DNA of 64,000 nucleotides, taken from positions 16,233-80,232 of the forward strand of contig DMMZ01000027.1 in assembly GCA_003452915.1 (NCBI GenBank), written 5' to 3'. The notes under the pieces are model-generated. The model did no database searches. It had not been told where the DNA came from and saw only the letters and a list, made by a program, of their open reading frames with translations. Of this stretch, positions 23,757 through 33,910 are shown piece after piece. A program made the position numbers and the translations under genes. Each line of letters begins with the position of its first letter. The stretch's first letter is position 1. This stretch comes from Clostridiales bacterium (GTDB lineage: Bacteria; Bacillota; Clostridia; Oscillospirales; CAG-382).

Positions 23757-26255
23757 TTAATCTGAAGACTCAACCATCTTAATAAATATTTCAGTAAATA
23801 AGGGATCAAAATACAATCCTGACTTTTCACGAATTGCTTTTATTGCTTCTTCTTTACTAATTGGTTCGAAATTTGAGCTGCCATACAATTTTCGTTCGTA
23901 ATTCTCTGCCAGATTAATTATTCTTGAAAGCATTGGTATTTCTTCGCTCTTTAAACCCTTAGGATAACCTGAACCATCCCAGCGTTCCTGATGCGAAAGT
24001 ACGATTTCTGCCATGTCAATGGTACTGTCAAAAGAATTTAATATTCTATACCCGATAACAGGGTGCTTTTTTATTTCATTCCATTCTTCATCATTGATAT
24101 TTACATTTTTGTTTAATAATTTAGGTTCCAACACAATTTTACCTATATCATGAAGATAGCCAGCTTCTCTTAATTTTCTGATCTCTACGTTGGAAAGATT
24201 CAGCATTTTTCCCATATTACCGCAAAGCTCACTCACATGAATAGAGTGTTCTTTTTCTCTGGGGTTGTTCTCGTGAAGTGTTTTAATAATTGTATCAATA
24301 GATTGGCTTTTAAAATTATCTCGTTCAATACTTTTTGCTTCATACATTTTTTCTTCAGCTCTATTCAATACGCACAGGATACTTTGGGCTTCATCTTGTT
24401 TTGTATCAGTACCAATTGAAATACTGCCCCTTATTGCTTTAATCTGCACTTTTTTTAATTCATCTTTTATCCTAAAAGCTATGTCTTGTGCTTCTGAGTA
24501 ACTAGTTTGGGGTAAAAGTATTATAAACTCGTCCCCACCCCATCTGGCAATTATATCTCTATTTTTACAAACATTACACATAACCTGAGCGGTGTTTTCT
24601 AAGAGTTTATCTCCATATGTATGCCCGAAAATATCATTGGTCAATTTTAATCCATTAACATCTCCCATTATAATTGAAAGAGGCAGATTCTGCTTATTAT
24701 CTAAACGGCGTAATTCATCCTCGAAAAATCTGCGGTTATATAATCCGGTTAAAGAATCATGAAAACTTAAATAATCGATTTTTTTCCTTTGCTCCATTTT
24801 ATCTGTAACATCCCGAAAGACAAGAATAACGCCGACAGTTTCACCAGAGTCATCTTTAATGGGAGCTGCACTGTCTTCCAACGAATATTTTATTCCGTTT
24901 TTAGATGTAAGTATAGCGTGGTTTCCGAATTCCTGTACGTTATCAGTTTCAAAAACTTTCTGTATAGGATCGTTTATTACCATTTCTTTGTTTTCGTCAG
25001 AAATATCAAATATTTCTTTATATTGTTTTCCAAGTGCTTGTGATAAAGTCCAACCGGTTAAATCCTCCGCAACTTTATTGAGCATATCGATATTTCCGTT
25101 TTTATCAACAACCAAAACACCATCACCGATTGAAAATAATGTCTGCAGATATTTATTTCGTTCAAAGGATAATCTCTCTTGTTTTTCTCTTCTTTCTACA
25201 GCATTCCATACCCCGTTCATTAATAATATCATTTCGTATACATCATTATCATCATAGTCATTAATTTTATTTGCAAGTCCTATCACTGCAAGAATTTTCT
25301 CATCAATTATAACCGGAATAGACATAAATTTACTCAGCGCAATATGACCTGCCGGATGACCTTTTTTAAGAGGATTAGGCTGTTTAAAATTATTTACTAT
25401 TATTGGTTTACGTTGTCTGACAACCTCGCCCCAGATACCGGTTTTGTCTAAATGATAAGTGCTCTGTTTATCCATAACCTGGCATGCTTCCATAACACCT
25501 ATTGTCCAGGAATTAAGGGTAAATTGTCTTTTTTCTTCGTCATACATATATATGTATCCATACTTACTTTCAGTTAATTCCAAAGCTTGATGCAATACAT
25601 AATCAAGCTGTTCTTGTCTGCTTTTAAAATTACTGTTTAGAACATCAACAAGTATTTTATGACGGTAAAGTATTTTTTCTGTTTTTTTCAGTCTAATTCG
25701 TTCATCAGTTATATCCTTTAAATAAGCACCTACGCCGAATTTACCGTTTAGCATTTTTACAGGAAATTTTGTTATTTTATAAATGTAACCTTGCAATTCT
25801 GCTTCTTCAATAATTAATTTTCCGTTTTTTAAAACATCGAGATCTGTTTGCCTTTGGTGTTCTACCCTCTCATCATTTAAAAAAACAGTATCATCATGAC
25901 CGATAATTTTTTCTGATTGAATTTTATAAACAGATTCAAACGCCTTGTTTATAAAGACGTATTTTAAATTTTCGTCCTTTAAATAAACCAAACTATCTTC
26001 CGCATCACCGAATGTTTTCATTAAATTGTTAATGTTTATAATATTTTTATTTAAAATTTTTAATTTTTTATTATTCAATATTAAAATCAGCAATATAAAA
26101 ATAAATAAGGCGAATATAATTATTATCTCAGTACCATGATCGTTAAATATATTTGTTATATTTATATCATTTGTTACGTTTTTTGCACCTACAACAGTTG
26201 ACATAGAGGATATAATTATGAAAAATATTATTACGTAAATAACTATTTTTGTCAT
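23757..26255 (-). CDS. Membrane c-di-GMP protein: PAS-GAF-PAS-GGDEF-HD-GYP
   Basis: 832 residues. Two N-terminal membrane segments (5-23 and 44-60), PAS (80-185), GAF (200-355), PAS (365-485), GGDEF (492-655) with an intact GGDEF at 573-577, then HD-GYP (660-832). The GGDEF lacks a clear RxxD inhibitory site (KNRD instead). In HD-GYP, HD (702-703) and GYP (763-765) are present, but the HHE motif reads HQE and the usual 'ADxYDA' metal-ligand segment reads 'AENYER', so hydrolysis may be weak or lost. It makes c-di-GMP and may degrade or only bind it. It is 15 nt downstream of a second such gene. Confidence 0.88.
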   Translation of the reverse strand: MTKIVIYVIIFFIIISSMSTVVGAKNVTNDINITNIFNDHGTEIIIIFALFIFILLILILNNKKLKILNKNIININNLMKTFGDAEDSLVYLKDENLKYVFINKAFESVYKIQSEKIIGHDDTVFLNDERVEHQRQTDLDVLKNGKLIIEEAELQGYIYKITKFPVKMLNGKFGVGAYLKDITDERIRLKKTEKILYRHKILVDVLNSNFKSRQEQLDYVLHQALELTESKYGYIYMYDEEKRQFTLNSWTIGVMEACQVMDKQSTYHLDKTGIWGEVVRQRKPIIVNNFKQPNPLKKGHPAGHIALSKFMSIPVIIDEKILAVIGLANKINDYDDNDVYEMILLMNGVWNAVERREKQERLSFERNKYLQTLFSIGDGVLVVDKNGNIDMLNKVAEDLTGWTLSQALGKQYKEIFDISDENKEMVINDPIQKVFETDNVQEFGNHAILTSKNGIKYSLEDSAAPIKDDSGETVGVILVFRDVTDKMEQRKKIDYLSFHDSLTGLYNRRFFEDELRRLDNKQNLPLSIIMGDVNGLKLTNDIFGHTYGDKLLENTAQVMCNVCKNRDIIARWGGDEFIILLPQTSYSEAQDIAFRIKDELKKVQIKAIRGSISIGTDTKQDEAQSILCVLNRAEEKMYEAKSIERDNFKSQSIDTIIKTLHENNPREKEHSIHVSELCGNMGKMLNLSNVEIRKLREAGYLHDIGKIVLEPKLLNKNVNINDEEWNEIKKHPVIGYRILNSFDSTIDMAEIVLSHQERWDGSGYPKGLKSEEIPMLSRIINLAENYERKLYGSSNFEPISKEEAIKAIREKSGLYFDPLFTEIFIKMVESSD

Positions 26256-26270
26256 ATTTTTATCTCCTTC

Positions 26271-29009
26271 CTAATTTGAAAAAGACTGTACACACATTAT
26301 TTTTTCAAACGCTTCTACAATTTGAGGATCAAATTGTGTTCCTGCATTCTTTATAATTTCGTTAATCGCATCTTTTTCTGTCATTGCTTTACGATATACT
26401 CTGTCATTCGTCATAGCATCATAAGCATCCACAATTGAAAGAATTCTTGAAAGCAGTGGTATAGCCTCTCCCTTAAGTCTGTGAGGATAACCCTCTCCGT
26501 CCCAACGCTCATGGTGTGCAAGTATGTAATCTGCGATATGCTCCAATCCTGATGAAGCTTTAGCTATTCTATAACCAATTTCGGGATGCTTTTTCATGAT
26601 GATCCATTCATCTTCGGTAAGTTTTCCCGGTTTGTTTAAAATTGCGTCATCAATTACCGCTTTACCAATGTCATGAAGTACTGATAAAAGTTCTAATTCG
26701 CCAAGGGTTTTTTGTGGTAGATTTAACTTTTCACCTATTTTTTTAGACATAACAGAAAGTCTTTTTGCGTGTTCTTCTGTTTCCTGACTCTTTTCATAAA
26801 CAGTTGCCATTATTGATGAAATAAGGTTACTATGGAAACTTTTGCTATTTAAAAGTTTTTGATTGCGTAAATATTCATCTGCCATTTTTGCTGTTTCTTC
26901 GATATTTACATTCGAATTATTTTTTGTGCAAAATCCGATCGAGAGATTGATTTCATATAATTTTATTTTATGATTCTCATTAAATACATCGCATTCCTTA
27001 TTGATTAAATTAAACATTTTATATGCTTCTTCATTATTGGTGTTAGGCATAATTATAACAAACTCGTCACCGCCGATTCTTGCTAAAACATCTTCCTTTC
27101 GACAGCATTTTTGTAGAATAATCGAGGTTTCTTTAATTAACTTGTCTCCTTCTGCATAACCAAAAGCATCGTTTATAAGTCGTACACCGTTTATATCAGC
27201 GATTAAAATTGATATGGGAAGATAATATTCCTTATCTAACATTATTTTAATTTCTTCATAATATTTTCGATTGTAAAGCCCGGTTAGATAATCGTGGTAT
27301 ATTAAATAAACGAGATCATCTTGTGCTTTTTTTCTATCAGTTATATCACTCGCAAAACCAAGAAATTGGTTTTCTGTTAGCTTTACAGAATTGATTCTCC
27401 ACCATCTGATTGTTCCGTTTTTATGTTTATATCTCAATTCTGTTTTCATAGAACCTGTTTTTAATAAAAACATAAAATTTTGTAAGGCTTCATGTAATGA
27501 ATCTTTGAAAGTAATGTCTTTGATATTAGTATGCAAAAGCTCATCTTTACTATAACCCGTCATAGTAATTGTAGCTTTGTTTACATCAATAAATTGTCCT
27601 TTTTCATTAACGACAAAAATTCCATCTGGTGCATTTTCAATATAGTTGCTATATTTTTTTTCACTTTCCAATAAATCGTTTTCAGTACGCTTACGATCAG
27701 TAACATCTCTGATATTACATTGAATTAATTTTTGACTTTTAACTAAATAAGCAATGCTGATAAATTCAATGTTAATACTCTGTCCATTTGCTTTTTTTAT
27801 GATCAAATCTTCAAAATAATTATAATCTTTCTGAAGTATTTCGAAGAAATCATTTAAGTCTTTTATTATATCTTTTAACGCGTCGGTCTCCCAAATCAGT
27901 TTATTTATTAATTGTTCTTTTTTGTAACCTAATAAACTTGTTATAAATGGATTGATGTCTAGAATTATACCGGTTGTTGCGTCAAGAATTATTATTCCGT
28001 CTTTTGATGCTTCAAAAAGACGGCGATAACGCATTTCTGAAGTTATTAATGCTTCTTCAACTTTTTTATGCTCGGTAATGTCACGAAGAATACAATGTGT
28101 TTGCTTAAAATCGCCATTATAATCAAGTCCGATTTTTCCGTCAAAGGAAATAGTTAGTATTGTCCCGTTTTTATGAAGCATTTCAAATTCACTATGTATT
28201 TTTCCTTGAGCTTTAATTAGAGAAAACCGTTTTATGAATCCTTCTTTACAAAACGGTGTAAGAAAATTTCCAAACCATTTACCGATTACCTCCTCACGTG
28301 TATAGCCGAGAGTATCAAGCCATTGTTGATTGACATCAATAAAATATCCGTTTATATCCAACGATTGATATCCAAGCGGTGCTTTATTAAAAAGAAGCTG
28401 AAATCTTTCTTCGGATTCTTTTAATTGTTCTTGATAACGTCGACGTTCTTGTTGTCTAATTAATAATAAACTTAACAATATAGATGCTATCGGGTAAATT
28501 AATAAAACCGGTAAGGCAATTTCCTTTATAACTTTAAATCTATCAGGATGTAAAAGCATACAGGCTAACATTGTAATATGTACTACTATACTCATTGTAT
28601 AAATATTTAGCGAACGTAATTTCCTAGATTTAGGATAAAGCCATTTTCTCCATGCCAAACCAATTAAAGCGCTTGCAGCGATAACCGTAAGTCCCGGTAT
28701 TGTACCGCTGCCGCCAACGATTATTCTATAAATAGCAGCCACTGTTGCTGTTATTATTGTAGGTATTGATCCGAAAATTAAAGCTGTGACACTAATTAAA
28801 ATAGATCTGGTATCAAAAACCAAACCCGGCTGCAGTTTAAATGGCATTAACATAATAGCTATGCAAATAATTGATATAAGTATGCCATTAATTATAGGTT
28901 CGAATCGTTTATACTTAATAGGTAATAAATAACTAAACTCATAAATTACCGATAAAACCAATAACAGGGCAGCATTATTCACCAAAGCAGTCACTAAAGT
29001 CTGGTTCAT
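26271..29009 (-). CDS. Membrane c-di-GMP protein: 5TMR-PAS3-GGDEF-HD-GYP
   Basis: 912 residues. An N-terminal LytS-type 5TM region (about 1-190, with 'KLQPGLVFDTRSILISVTAL') is followed by three PAS domains (about 200-310, 325-435, 445-565). GGDEF (about 575-730) has RKED five residues before GGDEF, an intact inhibitory site. The HD-GYP is complete ('HDIGKAVIDD', 'HHERWDGEGYPHRLKGE', 'VDAYDAMTNDRVYRKAM'). It should be able to make and break c-di-GMP in response to ligands or redox at the membrane. It lies beside a related protein with a degenerate HD-GYP, so the two may act together, perhaps on motility. Confidence 0.9.
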   Translation of the reverse strand: MNQTLVTALVNNAALLLVLSVIYEFSYLLPIKYKRFEPIINGILISIICIAIMLMPFKLQPGLVFDTRSILISVTALIFGSIPTIITATVAAIYRIIVGGSGTIPGLTVIAASALIGLAWRKWLYPKSRKLRSLNIYTMSIVVHITMLACMLLHPDRFKVIKEIALPVLLIYPIASILLSLLLIRQQERRRYQEQLKESEERFQLLFNKAPLGYQSLDINGYFIDVNQQWLDTLGYTREEVIGKWFGNFLTPFCKEGFIKRFSLIKAQGKIHSEFEMLHKNGTILTISFDGKIGLDYNGDFKQTHCILRDITEHKKVEEALITSEMRYRRLFEASKDGIIILDATTGIILDINPFITSLLGYKKEQLINKLIWETDALKDIIKDLNDFFEILQKDYNYFEDLIIKKANGQSINIEFISIAYLVKSQKLIQCNIRDVTDRKRTENDLLESEKKYSNYIENAPDGIFVVNEKGQFIDVNKATITMTGYSKDELLHTNIKDITFKDSLHEALQNFMFLLKTGSMKTELRYKHKNGTIRWWRINSVKLTENQFLGFASDITDRKKAQDDLVYLIYHDYLTGLYNRKYYEEIKIMLDKEYYLPISILIADINGVRLINDAFGYAEGDKLIKETSIILQKCCRKEDVLARIGGDEFVIIMPNTNNEEAYKMFNLINKECDVFNENHKIKLYEINLSIGFCTKNNSNVNIEETAKMADEYLRNQKLLNSKSFHSNLISSIMATVYEKSQETEEHAKRLSVMSKKIGEKLNLPQKTLGELELLSVLHDIGKAVIDDAILNKPGKLTEDEWIIMKKHPEIGYRIAKASSGLEHIADYILAHHERWDGEGYPHRLKGEAIPLLSRILSIVDAYDAMTNDRVYRKAMTEKDAINEIIKNAGTQFDPQIVEAFEKIMCVQSFSN

Positions 29010-29204
29010 GTAAACTCCTCTTTCTATTATGTCATAACTATGTCAGATTAAATCATTTTTACTATAACATAAAAAAACTTAAATTTCAACAAAATATGAT
29101 ATGATGTAATATTTTACTTTGTTATTTATATATAAAAGATATCAATATATTTATTAACAAATGATGATTATTTCATTTTTATGTATAAGAATAATTCATA
29201 AAAT

Positions 29205-29246
29205 GAAATGCACAGCCCTAATCAAAGGAGTGTGCATTTCTTTTTT
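29205..29246 (+). terminator. Orphan plus-strand terminator
   Basis: GAAATGCACA ... TGTGCATTTC, a 10-base-pair stem, then TTTTTT. No plus-strand gene lies upstream in the preceding 9 kb, so it ends either a lost gene or a small RNA from about 29050-29200. Confidence 0.7.
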
Positions 29247-30152
29247 GGAATTCGTTAGAATACTGATAACTATTCAGATTTAATTCAAGGTTTAAATTTT
29301 AAAATAACTCAATAAATCAATGCTGTCTCATTGATAGTCAAGCTACATTTGTCAGAATCAAGAAAAGCCCTGACACCAAAAGGAAAGGTAATTTTTTGAC
29401 TATAGTGACTTTTAATAGTTAGTCACCTTTAAGCTTACTGTCTATTTAAAAAATACTTAAGCTTCAAAGTAATAAAGTAAAATATGCTTGATAACTTTCT
29501 GGTATAATGATTTCAGATGGAAAAGAATCAGAAAAAGTAACCATAAAAAAATCAAGCATATCGTTATCGATAAAGAATTAGATATATTCGGTTAGGAGAG
29601 TTATGATGGAACTAAATGAAAAAGTACAAAGCGTATTTCAATATAAAGTAGTTAAAAAAGGTATATTAAACAGCTTAAAAAGCAGCATTAAACTACCTGT
29701 ATATGTACTGGAGTTCTTATTTCTCAATATGCAGATAAAGATTTAAGTAATGAGGAGGTTGTTAATAAAGTTAAAGACATCCTAAATAAGCACTACATAT
29801 TACCGTAAGATAAAATCAAAATTATAGATGCTAAAGTGCATGATAATGCCAACCATTATACCAACTATAAGGCTTGTGATTATTGGTAGAAAAGGGTTAA
29901 ATAATCATCACCAAGATGGGATGAATTAGATATACAAAACATTCTTACTATAATAAAACTCGTATTGTATGGATTATATGTTTTTAAATGTAGGAGTTTC
30001 AACCACACCACAAGTTCAATCGTTTTATTGAAAAAGATAAAGAACAATAAACTGTAATAAGAAACATCGTAAACGTTTATCTTTAGTAGAGATTGTTGCT
30101 ACAAATTAATATTTTTTAGTTTTTAAAATTCTTGATTTTGCGTATAATTAAT
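29247..30152. other. Decayed intergenic stretch
   Basis: 906 nt without an intact gene. It holds the brxL-like remnant (29603-29895). An 11-base inverted pair (ATATGCTTGAT at 29482-29492, ATCAAGCATAT at 29551-29561) may mark an old mobile element. A short open tail ends 'KHIVIDKELDIFG' before the brxL start. Further fragments run to about 30100, including 'HHKFNRFIEKDKEQ' at about 30010. Nothing else is recognisable. Confidence 0.55.
29603..29895 (+). pseudogene. Remnant of BREX Lon-like protease gene (brxL)
   Basis: After SD AGGAGAG the frame reads MMELNEKVQSVFQYKVVKKG, then 'LPVYVLEFLF'. A frame change leads to 'QYADKDLSNEEVVNKVKDIL', 'NKHYILP', a stop, then 'DKIKIIDAKVHDN'. This follows, in order, the N-terminus of BrxL proteins as I remember them (LNEK-VF-GKVVRKD-VPVYVLEYL-NYVRPDEAEKIK). 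At least one frameshift and two stops are present and the ATPase and protease domains are gone. It implies a former BREX phage-defence locus. The call rests on remembered family text and needs a search. Confidence 0.5.
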
Positions 30153-30181
30153 TTGACGTTTACAAATGTTTATGTTATAAT
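30153..30181 (+). promoter_or_regulatory. Sigma-A promoter of the rib operon
   Basis: TTGACG at 30153-30158, 17 bases, TATAAT at 30176-30181. It lies just upstream of the FMN riboswitch. Confidence 0.85.
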
Positions 30182-30199
30182 GTTATTTAATTTAATAGA

Positions 30200-30308
30200 A
30201 GTCTTCAGGGCAGGGTTAAATTCCCTACCGGTGGTATAGCCCACGAACCGAGAGGTATGATTTGGTGAAATTCCAAAGCCGACAGTATAGTCTGGATGAA
30301 AGAAGATA
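30200..30308 (+). promoter_or_regulatory. FMN riboswitch (RFN element)
   Basis: Contains the RFN core: GTCTTCAGGGCAGGGTTAAA, TTCCCTACCGGTGGTATAGC, CCACGA, GAAATTCCAAAGCCGACAGT and a closing CTGGATGAAAGAAGA, which pairs with the opening TCTTC. FMN binding should favour the terminator at 30345-30377 and shut off riboflavin synthesis. Confidence 0.97.
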
Positions 30309-30344
30309 AATATATCAGCATTATTGCTTATATTGTAATCGTTG

Positions 30345-30377
30345 CTCTGAAATGTTTATTGCATTTCAGAGTTTTTT
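30345..30377 (+). terminator. Riboswitch-controlled terminator upstream of ribD
   Basis: CTCTGAAATG-TTTATTG-CATTTCAGAG, a perfect 10-base-pair stem, followed by TTTTTT. It is the expression platform of the FMN riboswitch, 76 nt before ribD. Confidence 0.92.
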
Positions 30378-30452
30378 ACAGTGATAATATATTTGTAAAA
30401 AGTGCTTTGAACATTTTGTTTAAGGCACTATATTTATTACAGGCGGTGTGAA

Positions 30453-31559
30453 ATGTCTAATATAGAGTATATGAAAATAGCTATTGAAAATGCCAAAAAA
30501 GGGTGCGGTTATGTAAATCCGAACCCTATGGTTGGAGCTATTATTGTAAAAAACAAAAAAATAATCGGCTCTGGTTATCATGAAAAATATGGCGGTTTAC
30601 ATGCTGAAAGAAATGCTTTAGAGTCTTGTACATGCTCCCCACAAGGTGCAACGATGTATGTAACCTTAGAGCCTTGCTGTCATTATGGTAAAACTCCTCC
30701 TTGTACAGAGGCAATTATTAAAAACAGTATTAAAAGAGTTGTTATCGGCTCAAAAGATCCTAATCCTCTTGTAGCAGGAAAAGGGATAGAAGCTCTTATT
30801 CTAAACGGTATAGAAGTAATCACGGGTGTATGTGAAGAAGAATGCAATAAATTAAACGAAGTTTTTTTTTACTATATCAAGACGAAAACACCTTTTGTCG
30901 TTATGAAGTACGCTATGACCATTGATGGAAAAATTTCAACATATACAGGATGGTCAAGATGGATTACAGGTGAAAAAGCGAGAGAACATGTCCATCAATC
31001 GCGACATAGATATACTGCAATTATGATAGGAGTAAATACAGTAATATCCGATGATCCACTACTCACCTGCCGATTACAAAACGGTAAAAATCCTGTTAGA
31101 ATTATCTGTGATACAAATTTACGAACACCACTTAATTCTAAAATTATAAAAACTGCAAACGATATTTCTACCTATATTGCCACTGCCTGCACTGATGTTG
31201 AAAAGCAAAAACAATTCATTAATTTTGGTTGCAAGCTTCTTATAATACCTAAAAAAGAAGAACATATTGATCTAAATGTCTTAATGTTGCGATTAGGCGA
31301 GCAAAATATAGATAGTGTTTTATTAGAGGGCGGATCAACTATAAATTACAGTGCATTGCAAGCTGGTATCGTTAAAAAAGTACAATGTTATATTGCGCCA
31401 AAAATATTCGGAGGTAACACTGCAAAAACTCCCGTAGGAGGACTTGGTATTGAATTACCTGACAATGCATTTTTGCTAAAGGATAAACAAATAATATTTT
31501 TGGATGATGATATTTTAATTGAAGGCGAGGTAATACAAAATGTTCACAGGTATAGTTGA
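30453..31559 (+). CDS. ribD: Bifunctional riboflavin deaminase/reductase RibD
   Basis: 368 residues. The N-terminal deaminase has zinc motifs 'HAERNAL' and 'PCCHYGKTPPC' (residues about 50-90). The C-terminal reductase (about 145-368) has 'AMTIDGKISTYTGWSRWITG' and 'LLEGGSTINYSAL'. It converts diaminohydroxyphosphoribosylaminopyrimidine to 5-amino-6-ribitylamino-uracil phosphate. First gene of the FMN-riboswitch operon; its end overlaps ribE by 20 nt. Confidence 0.97.
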   Translation: MSNIEYMKIAIENAKKGCGYVNPNPMVGAIIVKNKKIIGSGYHEKYGGLHAERNALESCTCSPQGATMYVTLEPCCHYGKTPPCTEAIIKNSIKRVVIGSKDPNPLVAGKGIEALILNGIEVITGVCEEECNKLNEVFFYYIKTKTPFVVMKYAMTIDGKISTYTGWSRWITGEKAREHVHQSRHRYTAIMIGVNTVISDDPLLTCRLQNGKNPVRIICDTNLRTPLNSKIIKTANDISTYIATACTDVEKQKQFINFGCKLLIIPKKEEHIDLNVLMLRLGEQNIDSVLLEGGSTINYSALQAGIVKKVQCYIAPKIFGGNTAKTPVGGLGIELPDNAFLLKDKQIIFLDDDILIEGEVIQNVHRYS

Positions 31560-32187
31560 AGAAATAGGTAAAATTGTAACTATGAATAAAGGACGCAATT
31601 CCTCCGTCCTAACCATAAGTGGTAAAGTGATATTTGGAGATTTAAAAACCGGCGACAGTGTTGCTATAAACGGAGTTTGCTTGACAGTTACAAATCTTAC
31701 AGGCAATACCTTCACAGCTGATGTAATGAACGAAACACTGAGCCGTAGTTCACTTGGAACTCTAAAAATCGGGAGTTTTGTAAACATAGAAAGAGCAATG
31801 CCTTCAAACGGTCGTTTTGGTGGGCATATAGTGTCGGGACATATTGACGGAACGGGTACAATAATCAAAATTGAAAAGGACGATAATGCGATCTGGTATA
31901 CAATAAGCGCTAAAAAAAACTTGTTAAAATATATTGTAGAAAAAGGATCGATTGCAATAGACGGTATCAGCCTTACAATAGCCAAAGTAACTAACGAAGA
32001 CTTTAGTGTTTCTATAATACCTCATACCGCTAGAGAAACAATATTATCTAAAAAATCAGTACAGGATATTGTTAATTTAGAAAATGATATTATTGGAAAA
32101 TATGTTGAGAAATTAATTGGGGTTGATAATAAACAAAAATCCCAAAGCAAAATAACAAAGGAATTTCTTTTGAAATCAGGATATTAA
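31540..32187 (+). CDS. ribE: Riboflavin synthase, alpha subunit
   Basis: 215 residues with two lumazine-binding repeats. It starts MFTGIVEEIG, followed by 'GDSVAINGVCLTVTNL' and, in repeat 2, 'GSIAIDGISLTIAKV'; 'GGHIVSGHIDGTGTI' is the inter-repeat active-site region. It dismutates two lumazines into riboflavin. It overlaps ribD by 20 nt and precedes ribBA by 15 nt. Confidence 0.97.
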   Translation: MFTGIVEEIGKIVTMNKGRNSSVLTISGKVIFGDLKTGDSVAINGVCLTVTNLTGNTFTADVMNETLSRSSLGTLKIGSFVNIERAMPSNGRFGGHIVSGHIDGTGTIIKIEKDDNAIWYTISAKKNLLKYIVEKGSIAIDGISLTIAKVTNEDFSVSIIPHTARETILSKKSVQDIVNLENDIIGKYVEKLIGVDNKQKSQSKITKEFLLKSGY

Positions 32188-32202
32188 ATAAGGAGAAATA
32201 GT

Positions 32203-33402
32203 ATGTTTAAGTATAACACAATTGAAGAAGCATTGCAGGATCTACGGGAAGGCAGAATTATACTTGTTACAGATGATGAGGGCAGAGAAAACGAAGGTGA
32301 CTTTATCTGTGCGGCTCAGTTTGCCACAACCGAGAATGTAAATTTTATGGCTACTTATGGTAAAGGTCTTATCTGTATGCCAATGAGCGAAGAAATCGCA
32401 AAGAGGTTGCAGTTACCCCAAATGGTTTCTGAAAATACAGATAACCATTTAACTGCCTTTACCGTATCAATAGATCATATTAGTACTACCACAGGCATAT
32501 CAGCTACCGAACGGTCTGTAACGGCATTAAAAAGTGTAGATGATGATGCAAAGCCGGAAGACTTTCGCCGCCCGGGGCATATGTTCCCTCTTTTATCCAA
32601 GAAAAATGGCGTTTTAGAGCGTGATGGACATACAGAAGCAACTGTTGATTCAATGCGGTTAGCTGGATTAAAAGAATGTGGTCTTTGTTGTGAGATTATG
32701 AATGATGACGGTAAGATGATGAGAACGCCTGAGCTTATAGAATTAGCCATTAAATTTAATCTTAAATTTATAACAATAAAAGATTTACAAGCATACCGAA
32801 AGAAAAATGACCAGTTAGTAGAACAGATAGCGGTAACAAAGATGCCTACCAAATATGGTAATTTTAATGCTTATGGATATATTAATACACTCAATGGCGA
32901 GCATCATGTTGCACTAGTAAAAGGCGAAATAGGAGATGGTAAAAATATACTCTGCCGTGTTCATTCAGAGTGCTTAACGGGAGATGCTTTTGGATCTGCT
33001 CGTTGTGACTGTGGCGAACAATTTGCTTCCGCTATGAAGCAAATTGAAAAAGAAGGTCGAGGAATATTACTTTATATGCGTCAGGAGGGTCGTGGCATCG
33101 GGCTGATAAACAAGTTAAAGGCATATGCCTTACAGGATACAGGACTTGATACTGTACAAGCAAATATTGCTCTTGGGTTTAAGAATGATTTACGCGAATA
33201 CTATATCGGTGCACAGATACTTAGAGACTTAGGTGTTAAATCATTAAGGCTGTTAACCAACAATCCGCAAAAGGTATATGGAATTTCCGACTTCGGTATA
33301 GATATTCTTGATAGATTACCTATACAGATGGACATCACGACACATGACGAATTTTATTTAAAAACAAAGCAGAATAAAATGGGACATATATTAAATTATT
33401 AA
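32203..33402 (+). CDS. ribBA: Bifunctional DHBP synthase/GTP cyclohydrolase II RibBA
   Basis: 399 residues. The N-terminal DHBP synthase (about 1-200) has '[13 protein letters not shown]', 'GLICMPM' and 'RRPGHMFPL'. The C-terminal GTP cyclohydrolase II (about 205-399) has zinc ligands in '[17 protein letters not shown]' and '[20 protein letters not shown]'. It supplies both precursors of riboflavin synthesis from ribulose 5-phosphate and GTP. Both active sites look complete. Confidence 0.98.
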   Translation: MFKYNTIEEALQDLREGRIILVTDDEGRENEGDFICAAQFATTENVNFMATYGKGLICMPMSEEIAKRLQLPQMVSENTDNHLTAFTVSIDHISTTTGISATERSVTALKSVDDDAKPEDFRRPGHMFPLLSKKNGVLERDGHTEATVDSMRLAGLKECGLCCEIMNDDGKMMRTPELIELAIKFNLKFITIKDLQAYRKKNDQLVEQIAVTKMPTKYGNFNAYGYINTLNGEHHVALVKGEIGDGKNILCRVHSECLTGDAFGSARCDCGEQFASAMKQIEKEGRGILLYMRQEGRGIGLINKLKAYALQDTGLDTVQANIALGFKNDLREYYIGAQILRDLGVKSLRLLTNNPQKVYGISDFGIDILDRLPIQMDITTHDEFYLKTKQNKMGHILNY

Positions 33403-33422
33403 ACAAAAGGGAGAATATTAAA

Positions 33423-33896
33423 ATGAAGACTTATGAAGGTAATTTTGTATCAAAAAACATTAAAGTTGGTATTATTGCTGCACGATTTAATGAATTTATC
33501 ACAGCAAAATTGTTAGGTGGTGCATTAGATGCTTTGAAGCGCCACGAGGTTGAGGAAAAAAATATTGACGTTGCATGGGTTCCCGGAGCATTTGAAATCC
33601 CGCTAATCGCCTCAAAAATGGCAAAAAGCGGAAAGTATGACGCTGTTATATGCTTAGGTGCCGTAATCCGAGGTAGCACCACTCATTATGATTATGTTTG
33701 TAGTGAAGTATCAAAGGGTATTGCGACTGTATCTTTAAATAGTGGCATCCCTGTTATGTTTGGCGTGCTTACTACCGAAAACATAGAACAGGCAATTGAA
33801 CGTGCTGGCACCAAAGCTGGGAACAAAGGATTTGACAGTGCGGTTTCTGCCATTGAGATGGTAAATTTGATCCGTGATATTGAAGCGCAAAAATGA
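33423..33896 (+). CDS. ribH: 6,7-dimethyl-8-ribityllumazine synthase RibH
   Basis: 157 residues. Conserved '[20 protein letters not shown]', '[12 protein letters not shown]', '[20 protein letters not shown]' and '[20 protein letters not shown]'. It condenses the RibBA and RibD products to lumazine, the RibE substrate, and usually forms an icosahedral shell. Last gene of the rib operon, converging on pdxR after 14 nt. Confidence 0.98.
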   Translation: MKTYEGNFVSKNIKVGIIAARFNEFITAKLLGGALDALKRHEVEEKNIDVAWVPGAFEIPLIASKMAKSGKYDAVICLGAVIRGSTTHYDYVCSEVSKGIATVSLNSGIPVMFGVLTTENIEQAIERAGTKAGNKGFDSAVSAIEMVNLIRDIEAQK

Positions 33897-33910
33897 AGTA
33901 AATAATAATG

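Noticed and set aside
29482..29561. Inverted pair ATATGCTTGAT/ATCAAGCATAT as a complete MITE
   Set aside because: Only 80 bp, no target duplication and no second copy seen; kept as a note in the decayed region.
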